DNA of 46,973 nt, taken from an uncultured Granulosicoccaceae bacterium (GTDB lineage Bacteria; Pseudomonadota; Gammaproteobacteria; Granulosicoccales; Granulosicoccaceae). The stretch spans positions 1-46,973 of the forward strand of contig CALHOU010000173.1 in assembly GCA_938035945.1 (NCBI GenBank). The letters run 5' to 3'. The notes under the pieces are model-generated. The model made no database searches. It was given only the letters and a program-made list of their open reading frames with translations, and was not told where the DNA came from. Made by a program: the position numbers and the translations under genes. Positions 34,972 to 44,600 of this stretch are shown here, piece by piece. The first letter of the stretch is position 1. Every line of letters begins with the position of its first letter.

Positions 34972-36107
34972 GATTGCACCCCTGCATAGGCATCGAGCAC
35001 TAAACCGTGAAAGTGATGCACCGCATGTTCTGATTTTCCCGAACCGAGAGGGTCGTGAACAATTCGACCTTGGGTAAAGGCTGGCGTGTTCATACCACGT
35101 TGCACACTTTCAACTAAAGCGATATCTTCAACCTGCAATACCTCATCGATATAGCGTATAGCTTCTTTTTCCATTGCATCGGCATCGGGTGTTTCAAGGT
35201 AAAAGTCGTATATTTCGAAGGTACGATCATGCGCAACTGGTATTATGTTCATCACAATCATTGAGCTTCTACCCGGGTATCTCATCAGGCAGGTGTTAGG
35301 CCATAGCCACCAGACCGCATGCGTTTTAACGGTAGCGCTGGATACATCATAGGCAGAGTTGGGTGAATTACCCGCATCCGCCATATGGCTTGAATAGATA
35401 CCGTGCGTGGTTACCCTATAGGTATCCATATCTACCAGTTGACAAAAGTCCTTGTGTGCAACTGGGCAGTGATAACACTCAAGAAAATTATCCACCACAT
35501 TTTTCCAATTGGACTTTATGTTATAGGTAAGTCTATGACCAAATGTAAGTTGGTCGATATCGGGTGCCCAATGACGAATTTCGTTTTCAAGATCACCGGA
35601 TTGAGATGCAAGTGAATCGGCGAAAGGATCTAGATTGACATACACAAACCCACAAAACTCTTCCACCTGCACTTTATCCAGGCATACATCACTTACCCGA
35701 AAATCTTCCAGGTTCTCGGTGTGCGGTGCCTTGCTGAGTTGTCCGTCGAGTTGATAGGTCCACGCATGATATGGACAAACAATACCACCGGTTGTGCCTT
35801 CACCTTTTAGCAACTCATGGGCTCTGTGTTTACACACGTTGTAGAACGCGCGCAAAGTTTCTTGACGATCACGTACAACAATGATCGGTTGCCCGGCGAT
35901 ATCCACCGTTATGTATTGCCCTTTGCTACGGACTTTTTCAACATGGCAAACCCATTGCCAGGATTTTCCAAGCACGTGCTTAACATCCACCTCATGCCAC
36001 CGGGGGTCAGTGTAAGCCTCTTTGAGCAAGGAGCACGAGCGTGCTGGATTTTTATCGAAACCCGCCCGAATCGATTGATAGTCTGATGGCATTAGCATTG
36101 GTTTCAT
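34968..36107 (-). CDS. Rieske non-heme iron oxygenase, carnitine/glycine-betaine monooxygenase type
   Basis: A ring-hydroxylating-type oxygenase alpha subunit of about 379 residues. Numbering from a GTG two codons upstream at 36113: Rieske ligands C94-x-H96 and C113-x2-H116 (CKHRAHELL, CPYHAW); mononuclear iron ligands H215, H220 and D330. The residue linking the two centres is E212 (NFLECYH) where classical dioxygenases have Asp; carnitine monooxygenase CntA also has Glu there (Glu205). The ATG at 36107 is chosen; further ATGs at 36098 and 36092 are possible. It likely attacks a quaternary ammonium compound, either cleaving carnitine to trimethylamine or demethylating betaine. Its reductase partner (CntB/GbcB) is not in the window. 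First gene of the seven-gene operon. Confidence 0.85.
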   Translation of the reverse strand: MKPMLMPSDYQSIRAGFDKNPARSCSLLKEAYTDPRWHEVDVKHVLGKSWQWVCHVEKVRSKGQYITVDIAGQPIIVVRDRQETLRAFYNVCKHRAHELLKGEGTTGGIVCPYHAWTYQLDGQLSKAPHTENLEDFRVSDVCLDKVQVEEFCGFVYVNLDPFADSLASQSGDLENEIRHWAPDIDQLTFGHRLTYNIKSNWKNVVDNFLECYHCPVAHKDFCQLVDMDTYRVTTHGIYSSHMADAGNSPNSAYDVSSATVKTHAVWWLWPNTCLMRYPGRSSMIVMNIIPVAHDRTFEIYDFYLETPDADAMEKEAIRYIDEVLQVEDIALVESVQRGMNTPAFTQGRIVHDPLGSGKSEHAVHHFHGLVLDAYAGVQS

Positions 36108-36181
36108 ACGCACCCATAGTAAATTGGTCGACCTACAACCGAATTCGGCCCATAGGTGTTATTCGCAACACTAATCCATTT

Positions 36182-36213
36182 TGCTGTGAAATTAAACTCT
36201 TTTACTGTGAATT
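36182..36213. promoter_or_regulatory. Candidate operator: CTGTGAA direct repeat, 21-bp spacing
   Basis: CTGTGAA occurs at 36184-36190 and again at 36205-36211, with similar T-rich flanks, in the 249-base divergent gap between the Rieske and MFS genes. A 21-bp spacing puts both copies on the same DNA face, as expected for an AraC- or LysR-type activator. No regulator gene lies beside the operon. Confidence 0.35.
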
Positions 36214-36356
36214 TGGCCCGTCTAAAGCACTGGACTTCTTCTGATACCGCCATAGTGCTTAGACTACAGTACAATACTCGTGTACATGACTCTGAGCGCT
36301 AGCCCATCAATATTTCACCCGATTCTCTAAAAGCGCAAGCAAATGCACCTCCTATA

Positions 36357-37511
36357 TTGTTTTTGGCTTTGTGTACCGCGACGGCTGTCGTTGGGATCAC
36401 CATTCTCACGCCTACCCTACCGTTAATTAAGTCAGAACTTAACGTTTCTAGTGAAGCGGTACAGCAGTTACTCACCGCGTATTTGATTGCATTAGCGATT
36501 GGCCAACTATTTTGTGGACCGATCTCAGATCGCACCGGACGCCGACCAGTCATGTTAGCGGGGGCAGTCCTGTTTAGCATATCCGGGCTTGCAGCCATAT
36601 TTACTCAGAACATTACGCTACTGATTGCGCTTAGATTTATGCAAGGCTTGGGCGGTGCTGCATGCATGTCCATGGGCCGGGCCATAGTTAACGATGTGTT
36701 CGCACGCGAAGATGCGGCGCGACAAATGTCTACTATATCCACCATATTAGCCATAGCACCAGCCCTGTCTTTGGCATTTGGCGGTGTGTTGGCTGAAAGT
36801 GCGGGTTGGAAAGGTACGATGGCGTTGCTGGTTGTTTGTGGAATGCTGGTTTGTGTCACCGCCTTTTATTATGCGGCAGAAACCAATCTTCATCGTTTGA
36901 ACAAGCTAAATTTCAAATCCGTTTTTGCAGCCTATTCCAACGTTCTTAAAAACAAACTGTTTCTTTGCTGGACCATGGCCGGAGGCATGCAGATCGGCAT
37001 ATTCTTTTCGCTCAATGGATTCCTTGCCTATCAATATGAGCGCCATGGTTACAGCATGGCTGAGTTTGGACTTTGGTTTGCACTAACGCCATTGTTCTAT
37101 ATCATCGGAACTACGCTAAACCGGGTTTGGTTTGTTAGTCGAGGCATTGAACGCGCCGCTCTGTTGGGTTGCATGATCAGCTTGCTCTCTATCATCATGT
37201 TATATGCTTCGCAAGCCCTAGGCTACACACACGCGCTGTCTTTAGCTTTACCGTGTGCACTGTTCGGATTCGGTAATGGCATTATCGTGGCCAATACCAC
37301 AATTGGTGCAATATCCAGTGTCGGCAAACACGCAGGTACCGGCACCGGCTTGGTCGGAGCTTGGCAAATGGCGGCAGGTGGCATCGCAGGTGCAATCATA
37401 GTAGCCTTGGGCGGTGCACAAGTTTTCTCAATTGCAATGGCTGTAGTTTTTGTAATGTCAGTAGTCGCGGTTTTATCTATGTTGTATGTTTACAAACACC
37501 AACAATCGTAA
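36357..37511 (+). CDS. MFS transporter, Bcr/CflA drug-resistance type
   Basis: A protein of about 384 residues with 12 predicted helices. DHA1-family signatures: FCGPISDRTGRRPVML after helix 2, and RFMQGLGGAACMSMGRAIVND for motif C. It is related to Bcr/CflA proton-coupled exporters. The start is unsettled: the given start is a TTG at 36357 with no Shine-Dalgarno sequence, while the frame remains open back to a stop at 36300, and an ATG at 36286 reads toward it in another frame. Because it is divergent from the osmolyte operon it might export a by-product or import the substrate. Confidence 0.82.
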   Translation: MFLALCTATAVVGITILTPTLPLIKSELNVSSEAVQQLLTAYLIALAIGQLFCGPISDRTGRRPVMLAGAVLFSISGLAAIFTQNITLLIALRFMQGLGGAACMSMGRAIVNDVFAREDAARQMSTISTILAIAPALSLAFGGVLAESAGWKGTMALLVVCGMLVCVTAFYYAAETNLHRLNKLNFKSVFAAYSNVLKNKLFLCWTMAGGMQIGIFFSLNGFLAYQYERHGYSMAEFGLWFALTPLFYIIGTTLNRVWFVSRGIERAALLGCMISLLSIIMLYASQALGYTHALSLALPCALFGFGNGIIVANTTIGAISSVGKHAGTGTGLVGAWQMAAGGIAGAIIVALGGAQVFSIAMAVVFVMSVVAVLSMLYVYKHQQS

Positions 37512-37598
37512 TACTTTTCAGCGTGGCTTAAGTGGCAATTACACAGGTGTACTAAGCTATTTAAAATGGACTGGTCACACACAGGGACTTTTTCAGTG

Positions 37599-38573
37599 AT
37601 GAAATCAACTACGCTTCTTGTTACCTTAACATTGCTTACCGCGTGCGGTAGTAGCACTAAAAATCCAAACAATAACGTCGATTTTGGGACAGCCGATCCC
37701 GGTATACAAACAAATCGAACTATAAATATCGAAGGACTGGAGCGCCGCTACAAACTCTTTCTTCCACAAACCCCTAGCGCTGCAAATATTGTGATGATAC
37801 TGCACGGAAATCGTGGAAGTAGTGCCCAGGTGATAGGGCTCGAAGGTACAAAAGCACCGCACAAAATTTGGCTAGATATCGCCCTACGCGACAACCTCAT
37901 TTTAATCGCGCCCGATGGCGAAACAGGGTCAGAAGGACATCAGGGCTGGAATGATTGTCGAACCGACGCACCCACTAATCCGATTACCGACGATGTATTG
38001 TTTTTAGGCTCACTGATTGATGCTATAGCTGAGGAGTTCAACACACCAGATCAAAAAGCGTTTGTTGTTGGAACATCAAATGGCGGCATGATGGCCATGC
38101 GATTGGCCGATGAAGTTCCAGAAAAACTGCATGCGTTTGCGTCGGTTGTTGCATCACGACCAATAAACACCGAATGCCCTGATGCAACTGCACCAATGTC
38201 TGCCCTGATCATGAATGGTACGGCCGATCCAATTTTGCCCTACACCGGTGGGCACATTAAGCCCCAACGTGGCGAACTGTATTCCACACTCGATGCAGTC
38301 AATTATTGGGTGAATAGAAACCAAACGACAACGGCTGACAACGGTATATCACTACCAAATATGAATACCAACGATAACAGCACAGTCACTCTATACAGTT
38401 ATAGCGATGGCATTGATGACACTCAAGTAAAACACTACGAAGTGGTTGGTGGTGGACACACTGAGCCAAGTATTGCCGAACAATACGGTTTAATATGGAA
38501 AACCGTCGTTGGCGAACAAAACAACGACGTTGAAACGGCTGAAGAGATTTGGCGTTTCTTCTCATCTCTTTAG
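37599..38573 (+). CDS. PHB-depolymerase/feruloyl-esterase-like lipoprotein
   Basis: A 324-residue protein from the ATG at 37599, chosen because it starts a lipoprotein signal (MKSTTLLVTLTLLTAC, lipid Cys C16) and follows AGGGAC. The body is an alpha/beta hydrolase of the LpqC/PHB depolymerase group: LHGNRGS oxyanion region, nucleophile S160 (GTSNGG), D210 (NGTADPILPY) and H287 (VGGGHTEP). It would act on an extracellular or periplasmic ester such as a polyhydroxyalkanoate oligomer or a feruloyl- or acyl-substituted polymer. It stands alone, convergent with the amidase. Confidence 0.82.
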   Translation: MKSTTLLVTLTLLTACGSSTKNPNNNVDFGTADPGIQTNRTINIEGLERRYKLFLPQTPSAANIVMILHGNRGSSAQVIGLEGTKAPHKIWLDIALRDNLILIAPDGETGSEGHQGWNDCRTDAPTNPITDDVLFLGSLIDAIAEEFNTPDQKAFVVGTSNGGMMAMRLADEVPEKLHAFASVVASRPINTECPDATAPMSALIMNGTADPILPYTGGHIKPQRGELYSTLDAVNYWVNRNQTTTADNGISLPNMNTNDNSTVTLYSYSDGIDDTQVKHYEVVGGGHTEPSIAEQYGLIWKTVVGEQNNDVETAEEIWRFFSSL

Positions 38574-38595
38574 TTTAACCGACTTGTAAACACAA

Positions 38596-38622
38596 AACCC
38601 CTTGCCGGAAATGCTAAGGGTT
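38596..38622. terminator. Possible bidirectional terminator
   Basis: AACCC-C-TT and AAGGGTT form a 7-bp stem with one bulge, overlapping the amidase stop codon. In the minus direction it runs into TTTTGTGTTT, a plausible tail. It sits between two convergent genes. The stem is short. Confidence 0.4.
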
Positions 38623-39996
38623 GACTGGCTTATCCGATCGACCAACCATCTGTTCCAGCACGCGAGCGATGGGAAACAATGCAGCATCTCGCCATGGTTT
38701 ACCTATAAGCTGTACGGCAAAAGGTAATCCGTCTTTGGTTTCACCTACCGGGATTGTCAATATGGGCAAGGTCGTCATCGTGCTGGCGTAGGCAATGGCT
38801 AACCATCGGTAGTAGTCCGGAATGGGTACGCCATCAGGTTCACCCGGATAGCGAACATCAGCTGCCACCGATGACAAACTCACAGCTGGACAGATCAACA
38901 CGTCATAGTTTTGCATATAGTCGGCAGCGCTATTAACGATATGCGCTTGTGCACGTTGTGCATCTCGAATTTGTTTTGATGTTTGCGCAAGCCCCTGCTC
39001 TACATTCCAGATCACCTCTGGTTTAATGACATCGCGATTGTCTTCCAAAAACGGTTCTATAGCATTGGCATAAAAGTTTGCTCTGAGCACATCAAACGAT
39101 TCATGCACCTGTGGCAGCGGCGGCGCGCTCTGGCTTAGTTTTTTACAGGTCTTCAAATGCACATCCACAAAGTGCTGAAACATCTCTGCCACATCGTCGG
39201 CAATTTCGGTTATACCTAAGTTGTGACTATAGGCAATGGATAGGTTCTCAATGCCGGTAAGCGTGGTAGCATCCAGCGCATCGCTCATGTCGTTAGTTTG
39301 GCCATTACGCATGGCGTCAGCGAACAATGCAAGATCGGTGACATTTCTGGCCATGGGCCCATCAGAACCCAACACGTCATAAGGCATATGTACTGAGTCG
39401 GAACGCATGGTAAAAGGCGATGGACGCAAACTGGTGACGCCACAAAAGCTTGCAGGTGTGCGAAGAGAACCGGCCATATCCGAACCGTGCGATGCCCAGG
39501 CACAGCCTGCCGCCAGACTGGCTGCAGCGCCACCTGAAGAGCCAGCAGCAGTCTTGTCCAAATCGTGTGGTGAACGAGTAATACCGAACACATCATTAAA
39601 CGTAATACCTCCAGCCCCAAATTCAGGTGAATTGGATTTGGCATACACCACACCACCGTGTCTTTCTAAGCGCCGAACAATTTTATTCGATGTTTGTGGC
39701 ACATTATCCTTGAACACAAGCGAACCATTCGTTGTGCGCACACCCGCAACGGCGGTTAGATCTTTAATAGTTATGGGTAAGCCACACAGCTTGCCGCGCT
39801 GATCTACTGGTTTGCTTTGCAATTCATTCGCGTGCTTTGCAGCACGATCGAAACACAAAGTTGGCAATGAATTTATTTTGCTATCAACCGCCTCGATTCG
39901 TTTTTGTACCGAATCAAGCGTTTCTTGAATCGACACGTCGCCTGATCGGAGTTTCTTAACGACCTCGGCAGCTGAGTATTGGTAAAGTTCGCTCAT
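38614..39996 (-). CDS. Amidase-signature enzyme
   Basis: A 460-residue amidase of the GatA/AS family. The Ser-cisSer-Lys triad is intact: K78 (PITIKDL), S154 (AGSSGG) and S178 (SDMAGSLR), spaced as in GatA. The C-terminal half (VLICPAVSLSSVA...) is the usual variable substrate pocket. It hydrolyses a small carboxamide. No gatB or gatC is nearby, so it is not the tRNA amidotransferase. Its ATG overlaps the stop of the UMF1 transporter (ATGA, 4 bases), which suggests that the transporter brings in the amidase substrate or removes its product. Confidence 0.88.
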   Translation of the reverse strand: MSELYQYSAAEVVKKLRSGDVSIQETLDSVQKRIEAVDSKINSLPTLCFDRAAKHANELQSKPVDQRGKLCGLPITIKDLTAVAGVRTTNGSLVFKDNVPQTSNKIVRRLERHGGVVYAKSNSPEFGAGGITFNDVFGITRSPHDLDKTAAGSSGGAAASLAAGCAWASHGSDMAGSLRTPASFCGVTSLRPSPFTMRSDSVHMPYDVLGSDGPMARNVTDLALFADAMRNGQTNDMSDALDATTLTGIENLSIAYSHNLGITEIADDVAEMFQHFVDVHLKTCKKLSQSAPPLPQVHESFDVLRANFYANAIEPFLEDNRDVIKPEVIWNVEQGLAQTSKQIRDAQRAQAHIVNSAADYMQNYDVLICPAVSLSSVAADVRYPGEPDGVPIPDYYRWLAIAYASTMTTLPILTIPVGETKDGLPFAVQLIGKPWRDAALFPIARVLEQMVGRSDKPVNP

Positions 39997-41255
39997 TTGC
40001 TAATAGCGCTCTCGTGGTTTGGTTCTTTGACAAAAGTCAAGATAGTCATGCCAATAACAAAAAGAATTAAAATCGAGACAATGCCTATACGCGGACTGCC
40101 TGTTTGTGCACCAACGAAGCCAACCAGTATAGGCCCGAGAACCGCAGCCGATTTACCGAGCATATTAAGAAAACCAAAATATTCGCCGCTCCGGTCTTGC
40201 GGGATTAAGTGACTAAACAAGGAGCGGCTAAGTGACTGCACACCACCCTGCACCAACCCTAGTACCACAGCAAGTAAATAAAAGTGCATCGACGTTTGCA
40301 TAAAGGATGCGGCAAACGTTGCCACCACATACGCACTCAAGGCAACCCACAAACCGAGCTTCGCGCCGTGCTTCGCTCCAAATCGGCCAAAAAACAGCGT
40401 GGATGGAAAGCCGATAAATTGTACGATAAGTAATGCCGTGATTAAACTGTTTGAAGGCAAGCCAATCGATATGCCATAGTCAACGGCCATACGAATGATG
40501 GTGGCAACCCCATCGATATAAAACCAGTACGCCACTAGAAACATCGCAACGTTGCGATCACTGAACACGCGCTTGATGGTGTCACCAAGCTCTTTTAGTG
40601 AACTACTCACCGTTATATTGTTATTCGCACTGCCCGGCTTATCTTTTATATGAAAGATAAGCGGGATTGTAAACACGAACCACCACACACCAACACTCAA
40701 AAATGACCAACGCACCGCTTGCGCGGCATCACTTAATCCAAACCAACCAGGTTTCAAAGTCATCACAACGTTAATCAAAAACAGCAAACCGCCGCCTAGA
40801 TAACCTAAGGAAAAACCCAGTGCCGACAAACTGTGATGTTTAGACTTAGGTGCTAAAATTGGCAGCAACGCATCGTAAAAAACATTGGCACCAGAGAAAC
40901 CGATAATCGCTACAACATAAACGATTAACGCCACTTGCCACATACCTTCTGCGACGAAAAAGAAACTGGTGGTTGCAAGAATGCCCAACATGGCAAAGCC
41001 AACTAATAGCCGTTTATGTATGCCGCCCGAATCTGCAACAGCACCGAGAATAGGCGCTAACACCATGATCAGAAAACTGGCCAAAGAATTTCCCAAACCC
41101 AAATAATAAGTTCGAGTAACATCCTCTAAACCGGCACTCCAATATTTGGCAAAAAACAACGGAAAGAACCCAGCCATGACGGTTGTGGAAAACGCCGAAT
41201 TGGCCCAGTCATACACAGCCCAAGACAACTGTGGTTTGGTTGTTTTAGTAGACAT
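39993..41255 (-). CDS. UMF1-family MFS transporter
   Basis: A 420-residue transporter from the ATG at 41255 (an earlier ATG exists at 41276). The family opening is clear: WAVYDWANSAFSTTVMAGFF; then PILGAVADSGGIHKRLL and GGVQSLSRSLFSHLIPQDRSGEYFGF, which are characteristic of the Atg22/UMF1 group. It is predicted to have 12 helices. The start overlaps the end of a small membrane protein gene by 11 bases, and its own stop overlaps the amidase start. Substrate unknown. Confidence 0.87.
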   Translation of the reverse strand: MSTKTTKPQLSWAVYDWANSAFSTTVMAGFFPLFFAKYWSAGLEDVTRTYYLGLGNSLASFLIMVLAPILGAVADSGGIHKRLLVGFAMLGILATTSFFFVAEGMWQVALIVYVVAIIGFSGANVFYDALLPILAPKSKHHSLSALGFSLGYLGGGLLFLINVVMTLKPGWFGLSDAAQAVRWSFLSVGVWWFVFTIPLIFHIKDKPGSANNNITVSSSLKELGDTIKRVFSDRNVAMFLVAYWFYIDGVATIIRMAVDYGISIGLPSNSLITALLIVQFIGFPSTLFFGRFGAKHGAKLGLWVALSAYVVATFAASFMQTSMHFYLLAVVLGLVQGGVQSLSRSLFSHLIPQDRSGEYFGFLNMLGKSAAVLGPILVGFVGAQTGSPRIGIVSILILFVIGMTILTFVKEPNHESAISK

Positions 41256-41478
41256 CGCGTGCACCCACCTCTTCATCTATAGCCGTATCATGCGCTAATA
41301 GTGCGACGCCGGAAAACATAACGATCATTGCAAGCAGTTGCAGCCATGACCAAGGCTGACCAGATACATGATTCAGCAAGACAAGAATAGGGGTACACGT
41401 TGACGCGACTAGGTGGTATACAACAGCAACCGGTTTTCCGATCGGCTCGATTTGGGACAGTGTCACTATGCTAAACAT
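41245..41478 (-). CDS. Small membrane protein resembling the C-terminal end of a DMT/EamA transporter
   Basis: A 77-residue open frame. It has one or two hydrophobic stretches (VVYHLVASTCTPILVLL and WLQLLAMIVMFSGVALLAH). The pattern is that of the last two helices of an EamA-type transporter, including the Q-L-L-A-x-x-I-x-x-S-G-V-x-L ending. It is either a truncated remnant or a genuine short protein. In favour of expression, the UMF1 ATG lies inside its last 11 bases (translational coupling). No other transporter fragment was seen upstream. No further function can be assigned. Confidence 0.5.
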   Translation of the reverse strand: MFSIVTLSQIEPIGKPVAVVYHLVASTCTPILVLLNHVSGQPWSWLQLLAMIVMFSGVALLAHDTAIDEEVGARDVY

Positions 41479-41584
41479 AGCTCGATTTTACCCGAATTAA
41501 TCGATCATTGTTATTCTCATTAGCATTAGCAACCCGCCAGCTTAGGTCTTACTAAACCAGACTTAGCCAGGTGTGTGCAAAGGA

Positions 41585-41618
41585 CCAGTAGTGCCATAAG
41601 AGTCTATGGCACCACTGG
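41585..41618 (-). terminator. Strong hairpin downstream of the giant repeat gene
   Basis: CCAGT-A-GTGCCATA, a 6-nt loop (AGAGTC), then TATGGCAC-C-ACTGG: a 13-pair stem with one mismatch, 49 bases after the stop of the giant protein. The transcript continues TCCTTTG, so the U-tract is poor. A terminator or 3'-end stabiliser for a very long mRNA is the likely role. Confidence 0.55.
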
Positions 41619-41666
41619 CGACAGCAAGCGATAGCTGGAAGTTAGAAATACCAATGCCAGTCCGGT

Positions 41667-44600
41667 TCACGGATGAACACGGCCTGGCTTTCTATTTAAC
41701 CGTATTATAAGTAGATACAAGCTGGCAATGAGTATCAGTAAAAGATGCATTGGATCTTTTGCTGATCCCGTTGATCCCGCTGCGATACTACAACCCACGC
41801 CACTAAGACCCGACTTTACTGTCCCACTAAGCAATGCTTCCTGATAATCCGGCACGTCGTTTTCATCCGTATCAGGTAAGGCTGCACCAAGTTGTAAAGC
41901 ATTGCCAGGGTTATCAGCAAAGCCGTTGCCATCCGCATCAGGATCTCGGGCATCGATAATGCCATCCATATCGGTATCAGTGGCAAACGCTAAAAAGTCG
42001 ATATCAGCAGTGTCATCAATGCCGTCATTATCAGCATCATCGCCAAGGGTAAAGTCGACATCGACAACATCGGGGATACCGTCTTTATCACTGTCGGCCA
42101 TGACGTCCACTACGCCATCTTCATCCATGTCTACTCCGCCAGTCTCTTCCAGATCGGAAATACCATCGTTGTCGCTATCGATTTCCAAATAATCAGGAAT
42201 GGAGTCGCCATCGCTATCAACAACGCTAAAAGGTGCTATTAATAGAGAATCGTCGAGACCATCTCCATTAAGATCAACAAAACCATTGATGTATCCATCC
42301 TGATCAGTCCCATCGCCTCTGGCTTCCACTAGATCGGGTAATCCGTCCTGATCGGAGTCAATATCGAGATAATCTGGAACAGTGTCACCATCAGTGTCTA
42401 CTGCCGTCATAGGTTCTTGCTCCTCGCTATCAGCAAGTCCATTCCCATTGGTATCGACGAAAACGTCAATACGACCATCATGATTTGTGTCGTTACTTCC
42501 TGACTCTCGGGCGTCGGTCACACCATCGTTATCACTGTCAATATCAAACATGTTTGGTACAGTATCATTGTCAGCATCTGGCAACACTGGCGAGCTGCTT
42601 TGTCCGTCGTGACTGCCATCACCGTTATTGTCGATAAAACCATCCACAATACCATCACTACCATCGTCCTTACCCGTCAATTCAAAATAGTCAGACAAAC
42701 CATCATTGTCACTATCAAGATCTAACCAGTTTGGAATACCATCTGAATCAGCGTCCGCGTTGGTTTCGACGTTATCTGGAATGCCGTCATTATCAGAATC
42801 CAAATCGAGTGAATCAATAACACCATCACCGTCACTATCACCTGAACCTTCAAGCATATCTGGAATGCCGTCACCATCCGAATCGGTATCGATAAAATTG
42901 GGAATGCTATCGCCATCGGTGTCTTCATCACCTTCATACCAGTCAACAATGCCGTCACCATCTGAATCCGTGTCCACATAGTTAGCCAGCCCATCACCGT
43001 CGGTATCTTCCACACCTTCAATTTGATCGCTAATGCCATCCCCGTCAGTATCCTGATCGATGTCCACGTCAATATAGTTGGGCACACCATCGCCATCACT
43101 ATCCACAGCGCCTTCGAACGAATCTGGCACTAAGTCGTTATCGGAATCGGTATCAAGATAATCAGGCGTGGAATCTCCGTCAGTATCTTGAGTGCTCTCA
43201 ATGAGATCAGGAATTCCATCAGAATCTGAATCGACATCCAAAGAATTAATAATGCCATCACCGTCTGAATCCAGCCCGCCTTCCACTTGATCGGGAATGC
43301 CGTCAGCATCTGAATCATTGTCTAGATAGCTGGGTACGCCATCTCCATCAGGGTCAAAACTACCTTCATCTGCGTCTGGAATACCATCGTTATCAGAATC
43401 GGTATCAAGGTAATCAGGAATGCCATCAGAATCACTATCAACGACTGTCGTACCCATTTCTACTGAATCCGGAATACCGTCATTGTCGCTATCAGTATCG
43501 AGATAATCAGGGATACCATCAGCATCAGAGTCTTGATCGGTCTCAATTGAATCTTCAATCCCGTCACCATCTGAATCAGTATCTATGTAATCAGGTATAC
43601 CATCACCATCAAGATCGCCATTACCTTCATCCAAATCAAGAATGCCGTCATTATCTGAATCTGCGTCAGCATAATCAGGAATGCCATCACCGTCGGTGTC
43701 ACTGCTTCCTTCTGCAGAGTTTGCAATGCCATCACCATCTATATCGGAGTCAATCTCATTTGCAATCCCGTCGTTGTCGTCATCACCAGCAGATACCTCT
43801 TCATCGAGAATGCCGTCGTTGTTCGCATCCGTGTCGTTAATATCAGGGATGCCATCGTTGTCGGAGTCAACCGTTAGCTCGTCAGCATCTGATAAGCCAT
43901 CATTATCAGAATCAATGTCGAGATAATCAGGAATGCTGTCGCCGTCGCTGTCGATTGGGTTGAGCGGGTTGTTACCCACTTCAGCCGCATCGTTAACGCC
44001 ATCACCATCTGCATCCGTGTCGATATAATCCGGCGCACCGTCACCGTCGCTATCGCCATTTTGTTCAACAGCATCAGCAATTCCATCGCCATCAGCGTCA
44101 GTATCAAGGTAATCAGGTTGGCCATCTGCATCGGTATCGACGGTGCCTTCAATGTTGTCATTGATGCCATCACCATCGCTATCTACATCGGTAAAGTCGG
44201 GTAACCCGTCATTATCGGTATCGATTGGGTTCTGTGCATCTACACCAAACTCTTGCTCATCGGAGATTCCATCGCCATCACTGTCTATGTCCTGGAAATT
44301 TGCTATGCCATCTCCATCGCTATCGCCCGCACCTTCTACCGCATCTGAAATACCATCGTTATCAGAGTCTGTGTCAGCATAGTCTGGAATGCCATCACCA
44401 TCAGTATCGCTAGCATTCTCTTCAGTGTTAGCGATACCATCGCCATCGATATCGCCATCCAAGCTATCGGGAATACCATCACCGTCGGTATCTGCATTGC
44501 CCACTTCACTATCCAAGATACCATCATCGTTTGAATCTTGATCCAGCGCATCAGGTACGCCGTCTCCATCAGAATCTATAGACCCTTCGGTTGCGTCGTC

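Noticed and set aside
38614-39996. GatA subunit of the tRNA-dependent amidotransferase
   Set aside because: The triad fits GatA, but no gatB/gatC neighbour is present and the C-terminal half is not GatA-like; it is a stand-alone amidase.
41495-41525. Fur-box-like AT-rich stretch (AATGAGAATAACAATGAT) upstream of the small membrane protein
   Set aside because: The match to the Fur consensus is weak and none of the downstream genes is clearly iron-related.
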